From: Hydrogenophaga intermedia
GTDB lineage: Bacteria > Pseudomonadota > Gammaproteobacteria > Burkholderiales > Burkholderiaceae_C
Direction: 5' to 3'
Length of the DNA stretch: 64,000 nt
NCBI RefSeq assembly: GCF_023715105.1
Contig: NZ_JAMBNO010000014.1
Span: forward strand, 62,001 to 126,000
Shown: positions 8,096 through 16,605 of the stretch, one piece after another
Numbering within the stretch: position 1 is the stretch's first letter
Layout of the letters: each line of letters begins with the position of its first letter
Position numbers and translations under genes: made by a program
Notes under the pieces: generated by a model
What the model saw: only the letters and a program-made list of their open reading frames with translations
Database searches by the model: none
Told to the model about the DNA's origin: nothing

Positions 8096-9187
8096 TCAGA
8101 TGCGGTGGCGAACGCCGGCCGGCGCATTGGCCAGGCGGGCCAGCACCGCAGGCGCGATCTGGGTGAGCGGCAGCACCTCGTGGGCCGCGCCGTGCTGGAT
8201 GGCCATGCGCGGCATGCCGAACACCACGCAACTGGCCTCGTCCTGCACGTAGTTGTAGCTGCCGGCGTCCTTCATCTCGCGCATCGCGCTGGCGCCGTCG
8301 GCGCCCATGCCGGTGAGCATGATGCCGATGGCGTTGGGCCCGATCACGCGCGCACACGACTTGAACAGCACCTCCACCGAAGGGCGATGCCGGTTCACGG
8401 GCTCGGTGTCGTCCACCACGGCCACGTAGTTCGAGCCGCTGCGCTCGATGCGCAGGTGGCGCCCGCCAGGGGCGATGTAGGCGTGGCCGGGCAGGATGCG
8501 TTCGCCGTCGCGCGCCTCGGCCACGCGGATCTTGCACAGGCCGTTGAGGCGCGTGGCGAAGCTGGTGGTGAAGCCGGGCGGCATGTGCTGCGTGATCACG
8601 ATCGCGGGCGCGTCGGCCGGCATCGGCGCCAGCACCTCGCGGATCGCCTCGGTGCCACCGGTGGAGGCGCCGATGCAGATGATCTTCTCGGTCGATGCCA
8701 GGCGCGGCAGCGGTGCCGCGGGGCGCGCCGCCGCAGCGCCGGGCGCGGCGGCGGCTGCGGGCGTGGGCGATGCCAGTCGCTTGACCTGCGCCGCCGCAGC
8801 AACGCGGATCTTGTCCACGATGTCGCTCGCGAGTTCGCTCAGGCCCTGGCTCACGCCAATGCGCGGCTTGGCCACGAAGTCGATGGCGCCGAGTTCGAGC
8901 GCGCGCAAGGTGATCTCGGCGCCCTGCTCGGTGAGGGTGGAGACCATCACCACCGGCATCGGGCGCAGGCGCATCAGGCGCGAGAGGAACTCCAGCCCGT
9001 CCATGCGCGGCATCTCGACGTCCAGCGTGATCACGTCGGGGTCGAGCTCGCGGATCATCTCGCGCGCGGCCAGCGGGTCGGCGGCGGCGCCCACGCACTG
9101 CATGTCGGGTTGGCGATTGATGATCTCGGCCAGCAGGCTGCGCACCAGGGCCGAATCGTCGACCACCACCACACGGATCTTGGGCAT
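8096..9187 (-). CDS. cheB: Chemotaxis protein-glutamate methylesterase CheB
   Basis: 363 residues. The receiver domain has the acidic pair Asp10/Asp11 and phospho-acceptor Asp56 ([13 protein letters not shown]). An Ala/Pro-rich linker (about 139-163) leads to the methylesterase domain with catalytic Ser175 (GASTGGTEA), His201 (TQHMPPGF) and an Asp in LTGMGADGA. It removes methyl groups from chemoreceptor glutamates when phosphorylated by CheA, resetting receptor sensitivity. It is the last gene of the cheY-cheA-cheR-cheD-cheB block, 21 bp after cheD. No chemoreceptor gene is in the window. Confidence 0.97.
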   Translation of the reverse strand: MPKIRVVVVDDSALVRSLLAEIINRQPDMQCVGAAADPLAAREMIRELDPDVITLDVEMPRMDGLEFLSRLMRLRPMPVVMVSTLTEQGAEITLRALELGAIDFVAKPRIGVSQGLSELASDIVDKIRVAAAAQVKRLASPTPAAAAAPGAAAARPAAPLPRLASTEKIICIGASTGGTEAIREVLAPMPADAPAIVITQHMPPGFTTSFATRLNGLCKIRVAEARDGERILPGHAYIAPGGRHLRIERSGSNYVAVVDDTEPVNRHRPSVEVLFKSCARVIGPNAIGIMLTGMGADGASAMREMKDAGSYNYVQDEASCVVFGMPRMAIQHGAAHEVLPLTQIAPAVLARLANAPAGVRHRI

Positions 9188-9208
9188 CTCGCGCTCCCTT
9201 GTTGTCGT

Positions 9209-9904
9209 TCAGAACAGGTCGATGGACCCGCCCGCAGTACTCGTGACGACCGTGGCCGCGCTGCCCTTGCGTTCCTGGGTCTCCAGCGCGTCGGTGTTCG
9301 AGCTCGCCAGCCGCTTCACCATCGCCTTGCCGGTGGCCGGAAAGAAGCACACCTTGCGCGGGTGTACGTCCAGCACGTCCTTGGAGACGACGGCGATGCG
9401 TTCGATCTGCAGGTAGTCGAGCACGAACTTGGTGTTGCGCTCGCCCACGTTCATGGTGGTGAAGCTGCTCATCACCGCGCCGCCGCCGAACACCTTGGCC
9501 TGCATGGTCTCGCGGCGTGCGCCCTGCTTCATCAGTTCGTTGATCAGCAGTTCCATGGCGTAGGAGCCGTAGCGCCCGCCCGAGTCGCTGCCGCCTTCGG
9601 GCAACATGAAGTGGTTCATGCCGCCCACGCGCACGCGCGGGTCCCAGATGCAGGCGGCGATGCACGAGCCGAGCACGGTCATGACCACCAGGTCGTCGGC
9701 GCTCACGTAGTACTCGCCGGGCAGCACCTTCACCGCGTCGGCACGAAAGTGCGGGTCGTGGAAGAAGAACGAGGCCTCGCCCGGCTTGGGCGTGCGCGCC
9801 TTGAGCTGCTCGACACGCGAGACCACGCCAGGGGCCGGCACCACACGCGGCAACGCCATGCGCGACAGCGGGTTGAGCGCAAGCAACGGCTCAGAGGCGC
9901 TCAT
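9209..9904 (-). CDS. cheD: Chemoreceptor glutamine deamidase CheD
   Basis: 231 residues. The conserved CheD core is present: LGSCIAACIWDP with the catalytic Cys, then the His in GGMNHFMLPEG, and later ERNTKFVLDYL. It deamidates receptor glutamines to methylatable glutamates. It overlaps the 3' end of cheR by 14 bp, so the two are coupled. The C-terminus is GGSIDLF, very like the AGSIELF end of the CheZ-like protein nearby. There is no CheC in the window for it to partner with. Confidence 0.96.
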   Translation of the reverse strand: MSASEPLLALNPLSRMALPRVVPAPGVVSRVEQLKARTPKPGEASFFFHDPHFRADAVKVLPGEYYVSADDLVVMTVLGSCIAACIWDPRVRVGGMNHFMLPEGGSDSGGRYGSYAMELLINELMKQGARRETMQAKVFGGGAVMSSFTTMNVGERNTKFVLDYLQIERIAVVSKDVLDVHPRKVCFFPATGKAMVKRLASSNTDALETQERKGSAATVVTSTAGGSIDLF

Positions 9905-10775
9905 AGACCGTCTTGCCGCGCAGCACGAACAGGTTGCGTGCGTCGCTGAAGTTCTCGGCGTGACCGACGAACAGCGTGCCGCCCGGGCGCATCACGCGGT
10001 GGATGCGTTCGAGCACGGCGCGCTGTGTCGGCGCATCGAAATAGATCATCACGTTTCGGCAGAACACCACGTCGAAGGTGTCGCGCAGCGGCAGCTCCTG
10101 CACCAGGTTCACCGGCAGGAAGCTCATGTGTTTCTGCAGCTCGGGCTTGACGCGCATGTAGCCGGCGTTGGCGCCCTTGCCGCGCAGGAAAAAGCGCTGC
10201 AGCCGCTCGGGCGACAGGCCTTTGTTGCCATCGCTCTTGTAGACGCCGCGCTGCGCGGTCGCCAGCACCTTGGTGTCGATGTCGCTGTTGACGATCTCGT
10301 ACTGGCCGCTGCTGCCCAGCACCTCGGCGCAGATCATCGCGATGGAGTAGGGCTCCTCGCCGGTGGAGGCGGCCGAACACCAGATGCGCCAGGCGTGGTT
10401 GGGCTTCGCGCGCAACAGTTGCGCCAGCGCGTCGAAATGGTGCGATTCGCGAAAGAACGCGGTGAGGTTGGTGGTCAGCGCGTTGATGAACTCCTGCCAC
10501 TCGGCACCGTCGTGGTGCTCGAGCCAATCCAGGTAGCTCTTGAAGCTGGCATGGCCGGTCTCGCGCAGGCGGCGCGAGACGCGGCTGTAGACCATGGCGT
10601 GTTTGCCGTCGTGCAGGCTGATGCCGGCCTTCTTGTAGATGAGGGCCTTGATGCGCGTGAAGTCCTCGTCGGACCAGACGAATTCGCGGCCTTCGCTGAC
10701 CGGGCCGTCCTCGCCCGGCACGGCAATGCGCGCGGGTGGGGTCGGCCGGGGACGGGTGGCGGTGGGGGTAAGCAT
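9891..10775 (-). CDS. cheR: Chemotaxis protein methyltransferase CheR
   Basis: 294 residues. The N-terminal helical domain (FTRIKALIYKKAGISLHDGK) is followed by the SAM-binding domain with CSAASTGEEPYSIAM, and VFCRNVMIYFDAPTQ in the middle. It methylates chemoreceptor glutamates using S-adenosylmethionine. It sits 46 bp downstream of cheA, with no promoter of its own that I can see, and overlaps cheD by 14 bp. The Pro-rich first 20 residues are unconserved in appearance, so the exact start is less sure than the rest. Confidence 0.96.
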   Translation of the reverse strand: MLTPTATRPRPTPPARIAVPGEDGPVSEGREFVWSDEDFTRIKALIYKKAGISLHDGKHAMVYSRVSRRLRETGHASFKSYLDWLEHHDGAEWQEFINALTTNLTAFFRESHHFDALAQLLRAKPNHAWRIWCSAASTGEEPYSIAMICAEVLGSSGQYEIVNSDIDTKVLATAQRGVYKSDGNKGLSPERLQRFFLRGKGANAGYMRVKPELQKHMSFLPVNLVQELPLRDTFDVVFCRNVMIYFDAPTQRAVLERIHRVMRPGGTLFVGHAENFSDARNLFVLRGKTVYERL

Positions 10776-10821
10776 CGCGGGCGTGCCTCGTGGGTGCGGG
10801 CTGTTGTTGCGGCCCGCGATG

Positions 10822-12939
10822 TCAATGCCTTGAGCGGCGGACCAGGGACGAGGTGTCGAGAATCAGCGCGACCTTGCCGTCGCCCAGGATGGTGGCGCCC
10901 GACACATTGGGCACCTTGCGGTAGTTGCTCTCCAGGTTCTTGATCACGACCTGTTGCTGGCCGAGCAGCTCGTCCACCATCAGCGAGACGCGCTGGCCGT
11001 CGGCCTCGATCACGACCATGATCGAGGTCGATGTACCGTGCTCGAAGCGCGGCACCTGGAAGATCTGTTCCAGCTCCACCACCGGCATGTACTCGTCGCG
11101 CACCTTCACCACCCGGGCGCCCTGCGCCATGGTGTTGATATCGCTCGGCTTGATCTGGAACGATTCGATGACGCTGGCCAGCGGGAGGATGTAGACCTCG
11201 TCGGCCACGCGCACCGACATGCCGTCCATGATGGCCAGCGTGAGCGGCAGGCGCACCGAGACGCGCATGCCATAGCCCTCGGCGGACTCGATCTCGACCG
11301 TGCCGCCGAGCGCGGTGATGTTCTTCTTCACCACGTCCATGCCCACGCCGCGGCCCGACACGTCGGTCACCTGGTCGGCGGTGGAAAAGCCGGGCGCAAA
11401 GATCAGGTTCCAGACCTCCGGATCGCTCAGCGAATCGGGGGCGTCGATGCCTTTCTCGCGCGCCTTGGCCAGCAGCTTCTCGCGGGAGAGGCCCTTGCCG
11501 TCGTCGCGCACCTCGATGAGGATGCTGCCGCCCTGGTGCGTGGCCGACAGCGTGATGGTGCCGGTCTCGTTCTTGCCCTTGGCACGGCGCTCGTCCGGCA
11601 TCTCGATGCCGTGGTCGCAGCTGTTGCGGATCAGGTGGGTCAGCGGGTCGGTGATCTTCTCCACCAACCCTTTGTCCAGCTCGGTGGATTCGCCCTGCGT
11701 GATGAGCTCGACCTTCTTGCCGAGCTTGGCGGCCAGGTCGCGCAGCATGCGCGGGAAGCGGTTGAACACCACCGACATGGGAATCATGCGGATCGACATC
11801 ACGGCTTCCTGCAGGTCGCGCGTGTTGCGGTCCAGGTCGGCCAGGCCGGCCAGCAGCGGATGGTTGGCGTTGTTGTCGAGCTCGCGGCTCTTTTGCGCCA
11901 GCATGGCCTGGGTGATGACGAGCTCGCCCACCAGGTTGATGAGCTGGTCGACCTTGCTCACCGAGACGCGCAGCGTGGTCGATTCCATGCCGGCGGCGCT
12001 GTTGTTTGCAGCCGCGGCGGCCTTCGCCTCGGCGGCGGGGCGCGCGTCCTTGCGCGGGGCGGCAGCACCGGCGCCAGGCAGGCCGGGCGAACCCTCGAAG
12101 AAGCCGTAGTCCTTGCCCTCGGTGGGCGGGGGCATGGGCACCTTGCCGTGCACCATGTCACCGGCGCCGTGAATCTGGATCTGCTCGCGACCGACGTGGA
12201 AGCTGAACAGGTCGAGCAGGTCGTTGTCGCTGGCCGCGGTGCGGGCGCGGAACACGCGCTTGCCCGGCTGGTCGCAGGGCAGGTCGCTTACCGAGCCCAG
12301 GCCCGGAATGTCGCGGAACAGCTCGGCGATCCCGTCGGCCAGTGCGGGGTTGTCCAGGGGGCCGATGTGGATATCGATTTCGCGCTCGCCCTTGGCTGCC
12401 GGCTTGGCCGGCGCGGGCTCGGCCACAGGGGCTGCTGCCACCGGTGTGGCTGCTTGTGCGGGTGCCTGTGCGGGTGCCTGTACGGGAGCCGGCTCCACGG
12501 CCACGGCCACGGGTGCGTCCTGCCCCTGGGCCAGTGCGTAGATGCGCGCCACGAGGTTGCCGGTGTCGGGGCTGCTGCCTGCGCCCTGATGGGCCGCAAG
12601 CTGGCCGCGCAGGGCGTCGCTCGATTCGAGCAGCACGTCCACCATGGCGGTCGTGGGTTTGAGCTCGTGGCGGCGCAGCTTGTCCAGCAGCGACTCGGCC
12701 TGGTGCGTGAGTTCGGCCACGTCGGCGAATCCGAAGGTTGCCGCGCCGCCCTTGATGGAGTGCGCGCAGCGGAAGATGGCGTTGAGTTCCTCGTCCTCGG
12801 CGGCTTCGACATCCAGCGCGAGCAGCATCTGCTCCATCTGGTCCAGGTTCTCGCCCGCCTCTTCAAAGAAGATTTGATAGAACTGGCTGAGATCGATGTC
12901 GTTGCCGAGGTGTTGTCCCTCGTTCATCATGTCGCCCAT
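10822..12939 (-). CDS. cheA: Chemotaxis histidine kinase CheA
   Basis: 705 residues. The P1 domain has phospho-accepting His60 (FRCAHSIKGGAATFG). An Ala/Pro-rich linker follows (about 135-180), then a P2-like region and a second linker. The dimerisation/ATPase core has LTHLIRNSCDHGIE (N box), DDGKGL, GRGVGMDVVK (G box), and the CheW-like P5 domain ends the protein. It phosphorylates CheY and CheB. Start chosen for the AGGAG site eight bases upstream. It lies 16 bp after cheY in the sigma-28-driven operon. Unusually, no cheW is adjacent or anywhere in the window. Confidence 0.97.
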   Translation of the reverse strand: MGDMMNEGQHLGNDIDLSQFYQIFFEEAGENLDQMEQMLLALDVEAAEDEELNAIFRCAHSIKGGAATFGFADVAELTHQAESLLDKLRRHELKPTTAMVDVLLESSDALRGQLAAHQGAGSSPDTGNLVARIYALAQGQDAPVAVAVEPAPVQAPAQAPAQAATPVAAAPVAEPAPAKPAAKGEREIDIHIGPLDNPALADGIAELFRDIPGLGSVSDLPCDQPGKRVFRARTAASDNDLLDLFSFHVGREQIQIHGAGDMVHGKVPMPPPTEGKDYGFFEGSPGLPGAGAAAPRKDARPAAEAKAAAAANNSAAGMESTTLRVSVSKVDQLINLVGELVITQAMLAQKSRELDNNANHPLLAGLADLDRNTRDLQEAVMSIRMIPMSVVFNRFPRMLRDLAAKLGKKVELITQGESTELDKGLVEKITDPLTHLIRNSCDHGIEMPDERRAKGKNETGTITLSATHQGGSILIEVRDDGKGLSREKLLAKAREKGIDAPDSLSDPEVWNLIFAPGFSTADQVTDVSGRGVGMDVVKKNITALGGTVEIESAEGYGMRVSVRLPLTLAIMDGMSVRVADEVYILPLASVIESFQIKPSDINTMAQGARVVKVRDEYMPVVELEQIFQVPRFEHGTSTSIMVVIEADGQRVSLMVDELLGQQQVVIKNLESNYRKVPNVSGATILGDGKVALILDTSSLVRRSRH

Positions 12940-12955
12940 GTGTCTGCTCCTGGAT

Positions 12956-13318
12956 TCATCGAATGACTTTGTTGATGACCTCGATCAGACGGCCCGGATC
13001 GAAGGGCTTGACCAGCCAGCCGGTGGCACCCGCGGCGCGGCCCGCCTGCTTCATGGCGTCGCTGGATTCGGTCGTCAGGATCAGGATGGGCGTGGCATTG
13101 AACTTGGGGTGGCCACGCAGCTTGCGCGTCAGCCCCAGGCCATCCAGGTTGGGCATGTTCTGGTCCGTCAGCACCAGGTCGATGCTGTGGTTCTGGGCTT
13201 TGTCCCAGGCGTCCTGGCCATCCACCGCTTCCACCACGTGAAAGCCCGCTCCGGTGAGCGTGAATGAAACCATTTTTCGCATGGATGCCGAATCGTCGAC
13301 GGCAAGGATGGATCGCAT
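12956..13318 (-). CDS. cheY: CheY-like single-domain response regulator
   Basis: 120 residues, only a receiver domain: Asp8/Asp9, phospho-acceptor Asp52 (LVLTDQNMPNLDG), a Thr at TTES and a Lys in VKPFDP. It is preceded by a sigma-28-type promoter and followed by cheA. A second cheY at 38 kb, in front of cheZ, is closer to the canonical motor-binding type, so this copy may act as a phosphate sink or feed a different branch (inference). Confidence 0.93.
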   Translation of the reverse strand: MRSILAVDDSASMRKMVSFTLTGAGFHVVEAVDGQDAWDKAQNHSIDLVLTDQNMPNLDGLGLTRKLRGHPKFNATPILILTTESSDAMKQAGRAAGATGWLVKPFDPGRLIEVINKVIR

Positions 13319-13340
13319 GGGTTGCTCCGTTCTTCGGGTG

Positions 13341-13367
13341 TTATCGACACCGGGCGCGGGTTCTTAA
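13341..13367 (-). promoter_or_regulatory. Sigma-28 (FliA) type promoter for the cheY-cheA-cheR-cheD-cheB operon
   Basis: Read on the minus strand: TTAAGAAC, 11 bp, GTCGATAA. The site begins inside the stop codon of the CheZ-like gene, and the start of transcription would be about 15 bp before the cheY ATG, giving a short leader. Confidence 0.65.
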
Positions 13368-13807
13368 AAGAGCTCGATCGAGCCGGCGTCCATTTCGCTC
13401 TGGGTCACGGGGCTCGGGCGTTCGGGCAGGGCATCCAGCGGCGCGGGCTCCTCGTCCTCCTCCGGGGCCATGGCCTGCTCGGCCAGGCGCCAGGCGCAGC
13501 CCTTGAGCATCTTTCCGGTGTGGGCGAGCAACTGGGTTGCCATGTCGTGGAACTGCAGCTCCGTCACGGCCTGGTGCAGGCTGTGGCGAATGCGTGTGAA
13601 CTCTTCCCCGCGCGCGCCTTCCAGGGCGGCCAGGTCGCGGTTGGCGTTGCCGAAGCGCTCCAGCAGGTTGCCGGTGGCGTGGTCCAGCAGGCCCTCCAGG
13701 CGCTGCAGGTCGGTCATGGCCATGAGCAGCGAGTCCTGCAGGTCGGCCACCAGGGCCACGGACAACGTGACCGAGGGCGCATTCGGCTGCGAGGGGATGG
13801 GCTCCAT
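13364..13807 (-). CDS. Compact CheZ-like protein, probable CheY-P phosphatase
   Basis: 147 residues, mostly helical. The helix TELQFHDMATQLLAH (82-96) aligns with the catalytic helix of the window's own CheZ (MAQDFHDLTGQVIKR). It keeps the catalytic Asp (Asp88) and Gln (Gln92) at the required D-x3-Q spacing. The rest is much shorter than CheZ (204 residues), without its long N-terminal helices. The C-terminus is an acidic tail, PEEDEEPAPLD ... AGSIELF. It lies directly upstream of cheY-cheA on the same strand. Phosphatase activity is inferred from the motif and context; general LQFxD helices also occur in other chemotaxis proteins. Confidence 0.7.
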   Translation of the reverse strand: MEPIPSQPNAPSVTLSVALVADLQDSLLMAMTDLQRLEGLLDHATGNLLERFGNANRDLAALEGARGEEFTRIRHSLHQAVTELQFHDMATQLLAHTGKMLKGCAWRLAEQAMAPEEDEEPAPLDALPERPSPVTQSEMDAGSIELF

Positions 13808-13953
13808 GGCGTGCGGGGCGGTATACGGATTGGGGTACTAGAATTCTCGACACCCGTCCCGTGGGGTATCGACCGAAAACGGCCTGAAATACGGCGCTTT
13901 TGGCCGCCTGCGATGACGCCCCGTCGGCTTCCTCCCGTTCCCCCAGGGCTTTC

Positions 13954-15093
13954 ATGACCGGCTCCGCCTCAGCGAACGAACAGCGCGTGGTGCGCATCCT
14001 TCACCTCGAGGACTCGCGGGTCGATCACGCCTTGGTGAAGTTCGCGCTGCAGCGCAGCCAGTTGCCCAACGACATCACGCTGGTCGATTCGCTGGAGGAC
14101 TTCCGCCGCGAATTGCAGCAAGGTCAGCACGACATCGTGCTCGCCGATTACCACTTGCCAGGCTTCACCGGCATCGACGCCTGGGAAGTCGCGCGCGAGT
14201 TGCAGATCGAGATTCCGTTCGTCATCCTCTCGGGTGCCATCGGTGAGACTGCGGCGGTCGATGCCATGCACCGCGGCGTGAGCGATTACCTGCTCAAGGA
14301 CAGCATGCATCGCCTGTCGCACGTGGTTCAGCGCGCACTGGAGGTGAGCGAGACGCGCAAGGCCAAGGCGCGCGCCGACGCCGAGCTGGCCGAGTCGCGC
14401 CAGCGGATGGCCGAACTCGCCGAGCACCTGCAGACCAGCATCGAGCAGGAGCGTGCCGACATCGCGCGCGAGATCCACGACGACATCGGCGGTGCATTGG
14501 CAGCCGTCAAGCTCGACCTGGCATGGGTTGGCCGGCGCGCCAACGACCCCGAGATGCAGCGCCATGTGAACGCGGCCATGGACATGCTGCAGCACGCGCT
14601 GGGCGCCAGCCAGCGCATCATGATGAACTTGCGCCCGCCCATCCTCGATCAGGGGCTGGTGGCCGCCGTGCAGTGGTTGGCCAACGGCTTCGAGCGCCGC
14701 AGCGGGCTACGCGTGAACGTGCGCCGCACGGCCGATCGCATCGAGGTGTCGCGCGACGCCCAGCTCGTGGCCTACCGCACTGCACAGGAAGCGCTCACCA
14801 ACATCGGCAAACACGCGCAGGGCGCCACGCACGTGGAGATCGACCTCAACGACAGCGAGGGCGTGCTCACGCTGGAGGTGAGCGACAACGGCCCCGGCAT
14901 GAGCGTCGGCGCCCTGCGCAAGGCCAAGTCATTCGGCCTGCTCGGCTTGCGCGAGCGCGCGGCCAAGGTCGGTGGCTGGCTTGACGTGAGCTCCTCGCCC
15001 CGCGGTACTTCGGTGATCCTTTCGGTGCCGTTGCCGCGCCCGGCCGAGGTTCCGGTTCCCAAGGAAGTGCATGATCAAGGTGATTTTGTGTGA
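13954..15093 (+). CDS. Receiver domain fused to a HisKA_3 (NarX/DegS-type) histidine kinase
   Basis: 379 residues, cytoplasmic. An N-terminal receiver (Asp65 in VLADYHLPGF) is joined by a coiled coil (RKAKARADAELAESRQRMAE) to a HisKA_3 dimerisation box with His175 (ADIAREIHDDIGGAL). The ATPase domain has EALTNIGKHAQ, DNGPGM and GLLGLRERA. Receiver-first kinases of this type usually take phosphate from another kinase and pass a signal to a LuxR-type regulator, and such a regulator follows with a 23-bp overlap. I chose the ATG after AGGG; an upstream in-frame start at 13900 would add an unconserved-looking extension. Confidence 0.9.
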   Translation: MTGSASANEQRVVRILHLEDSRVDHALVKFALQRSQLPNDITLVDSLEDFRRELQQGQHDIVLADYHLPGFTGIDAWEVARELQIEIPFVILSGAIGETAAVDAMHRGVSDYLLKDSMHRLSHVVQRALEVSETRKAKARADAELAESRQRMAELAEHLQTSIEQERADIAREIHDDIGGALAAVKLDLAWVGRRANDPEMQRHVNAAMDMLQHALGASQRIMMNLRPPILDQGLVAAVQWLANGFERRSGLRVNVRRTADRIEVSRDAQLVAYRTAQEALTNIGKHAQGATHVEIDLNDSEGVLTLEVSDNGPGMSVGALRKAKSFGLLGLRERAAKVGGWLDVSSSPRGTSVILSVPLPRPAEVPVPKEVHDQGDFV

Positions 15094-15700
15094 CGACCAC
15101 GCGGTAGTGCGTCGCGGCATCCGCGACACCATCAGCGAGGCGGTGGACATTCAGGTGGTGGGCGAGGCGGGCAGCTACCCCGAGTTGCGCGAACTCATGC
15201 GCAAACAGACCTGCGACGTGCTGGTGCTCGACCTGAACATGCCCGGTCGCGGCGGCATGGAGGTTCTGGCCGCACTCAAGGACGAGGGTTCTGCTGTCAA
15301 GGTGCTGGTCGTCTCGATGTATCCCGAGGACCAGTACGCGATCCGTTGCCTGCGCGCCGGTGCACGAGGCTACGTCAACAAGGCCGGGGAGCCGGCCGAG
15401 CTCGTCAACGCCATCCGCGTGGTGATGCAGGGCCGCAAGTACGTGACGCCCGAGGTGGCGCAGATGCTGGTGGATACCCTGTCCGCGCCCGAGACCGAGG
15501 AGCTGCACGCCAGCCTGTCCGAGCGCGAGTTGCAGACGCTGCAGAAGATCGCCTCGGGCAAGAAGCTGTCCGACATCGCCGAGGAACTCATGCTCAGCCC
15601 CAAGACGGTGAGCGTGTACCGCGCGCGGGTGCTGGAGAAGCTGCACCTGTCGAACAACGCGGAACTCACGGTTTACGCCATCCGCAACGGGCTGGTATGA
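15071..15700 (+). CDS. NarL/FixJ (LuxR)-type response regulator
   Basis: 209 residues. The receiver has phospho-acceptor Asp54 (VLVLDLNMPGRGG). The C-terminal LuxR helix-turn-helix (LSERELQTLQKIASGKKLSD ... LSPKTVSVYRARVLEKL) binds DNA. It is the evident partner of the preceding receiver-kinase, whose 3' end it overlaps by 23 bp. Its target genes cannot be told; it lies next to chemotaxis genes but outside the sigma-28 set. Confidence 0.94.
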   Translation: MIKVILCDDHAVVRRGIRDTISEAVDIQVVGEAGSYPELRELMRKQTCDVLVLDLNMPGRGGMEVLAALKDEGSAVKVLVVSMYPEDQYAIRCLRAGARGYVNKAGEPAELVNAIRVVMQGRKYVTPEVAQMLVDTLSAPETEELHASLSERELQTLQKIASGKKLSDIAEELMLSPKTVSVYRARVLEKLHLSNNAELTVYAIRNGLV

Positions 15701-16134
15701 CGCTGCACGTGACGCGCCGCGCGGCCTGGCTGGCCATGGTCAGCCTCGCGCTTGCCGCCTGCTCCCGTACCGACCCCGAGCAACAACTGCTCGAGACCGC
15801 GCAGGCCCTGCAGACCGCGATCGAGGCGCGCGATACCGGCGACGTGATGGACTTGGTCGACGAGAACTTTCGCGGCAGTGCCAACCTCGACCCGCAGAGC
15901 GCGCGCCGCCTGCTTACCGCCACGTTCCTGCGCTACCAGAACATCAAGGTGGTGGCGCTCGCGCCCACCGTGCGCATCGACCCTTCCGCGCCCCTGCTGG
16001 GGTTCATTGAATCGAAGGTGGTGGTCACCGGCGCACAGGGCCTGATACCCGAGCGCGCCGAGCCCTACACCGTGCGCACCGAGTGGCGCCTGGTCGACGG
16101 TGACTGGAAACTGAGCGACCTGCGCTGGGAATGA
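15697..16134 (+). CDS. Small lipoprotein with NTF2-like fold pattern
   Basis: 145 residues. Lipoprotein signal with the lipobox LAAC at residues 20-23 (SLALAACS). The mature part (QALQTAIEARDTGDVMDLVDENFRG ... YTVRTEWRLVDGDWKLSDLRW) has the helix-then-sheet pattern of NTF2-like/SnoaL domains, ending in the typical WKLSDLRW strand. The ATG overlaps the regulator stop (ATGA). It may be a periplasmic ligand-binding accessory of the kinase/regulator pair, but no function is shown. Confidence 0.8.
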   Translation: MTLHVTRRAAWLAMVSLALAACSRTDPEQQLLETAQALQTAIEARDTGDVMDLVDENFRGSANLDPQSARRLLTATFLRYQNIKVVALAPTVRIDPSAPLLGFIESKVVVTGAQGLIPERAEPYTVRTEWRLVDGDWKLSDLRWE

Positions 16135-16140
16135 GCCGCC

Positions 16141-16584
16141 ATGCCCATGTTCGTTGACACCTCGCCGCCAGGCCAGTGCATCTTCTGCAGCCTGGTCGCG
16201 GGCGAGATTCCCGCCGCCCGTGTCTGGGAGGACGAGCTCACCATCGCCTTCATGGACATCGGTCAGGTGAACCCCGGCCGTGTGCTGGTGGCCACGCGGC
16301 GGCACGCAGCCACCCTGTTCGACATCACGCCGCAGGAAGCCGCGGCCGTGGCGCAGACGGCGCAACGCGTGGCGCACGCGGTGCGCGCGGCCTTCGATCC
16401 GCCCGGCCTCACGCTGCTGCAAGCCAATGGCCGTGAAGGCGACCAGACCGTCTTTCATTTCCACCTGCACGTGGTGCCTCGCCACGCCGATGACGGCATC
16501 GCACTGTCTTGGCCGCGCAAGGACCCTGCGGCGGAGGTGTTGAAGGGGTACGCCGAGCGGCTGCGCGCTGCCATGGCGGCGTGA
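16141..16584 (+). CDS. HIT family hydrolase
   Basis: 147 residues. The histidine-triad motif HFHLHVVPR (about 113-121) is intact, and there is a Zn-type Cys pair in CIFCSLVAGEIPA near the N-terminus. These enzymes hydrolyse nucleoside phosphoramidates or dinucleotide phosphates. It begins 6 bp after the lipoprotein gene and probably shares its transcript by position rather than by function. Its 3' end faces fliR. Confidence 0.94.
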   Translation: MPMFVDTSPPGQCIFCSLVAGEIPAARVWEDELTIAFMDIGQVNPGRVLVATRRHAATLFDITPQEAAAVAQTAQRVAHAVRAAFDPPGLTLLQANGREGDQTVFHFHLHVVPRHADDGIALSWPRKDPAAEVLKGYAERLRAAMAA

Positions 16585-16605
16585 ACGCCCCCAGGCGCCC
16601 GGTGT

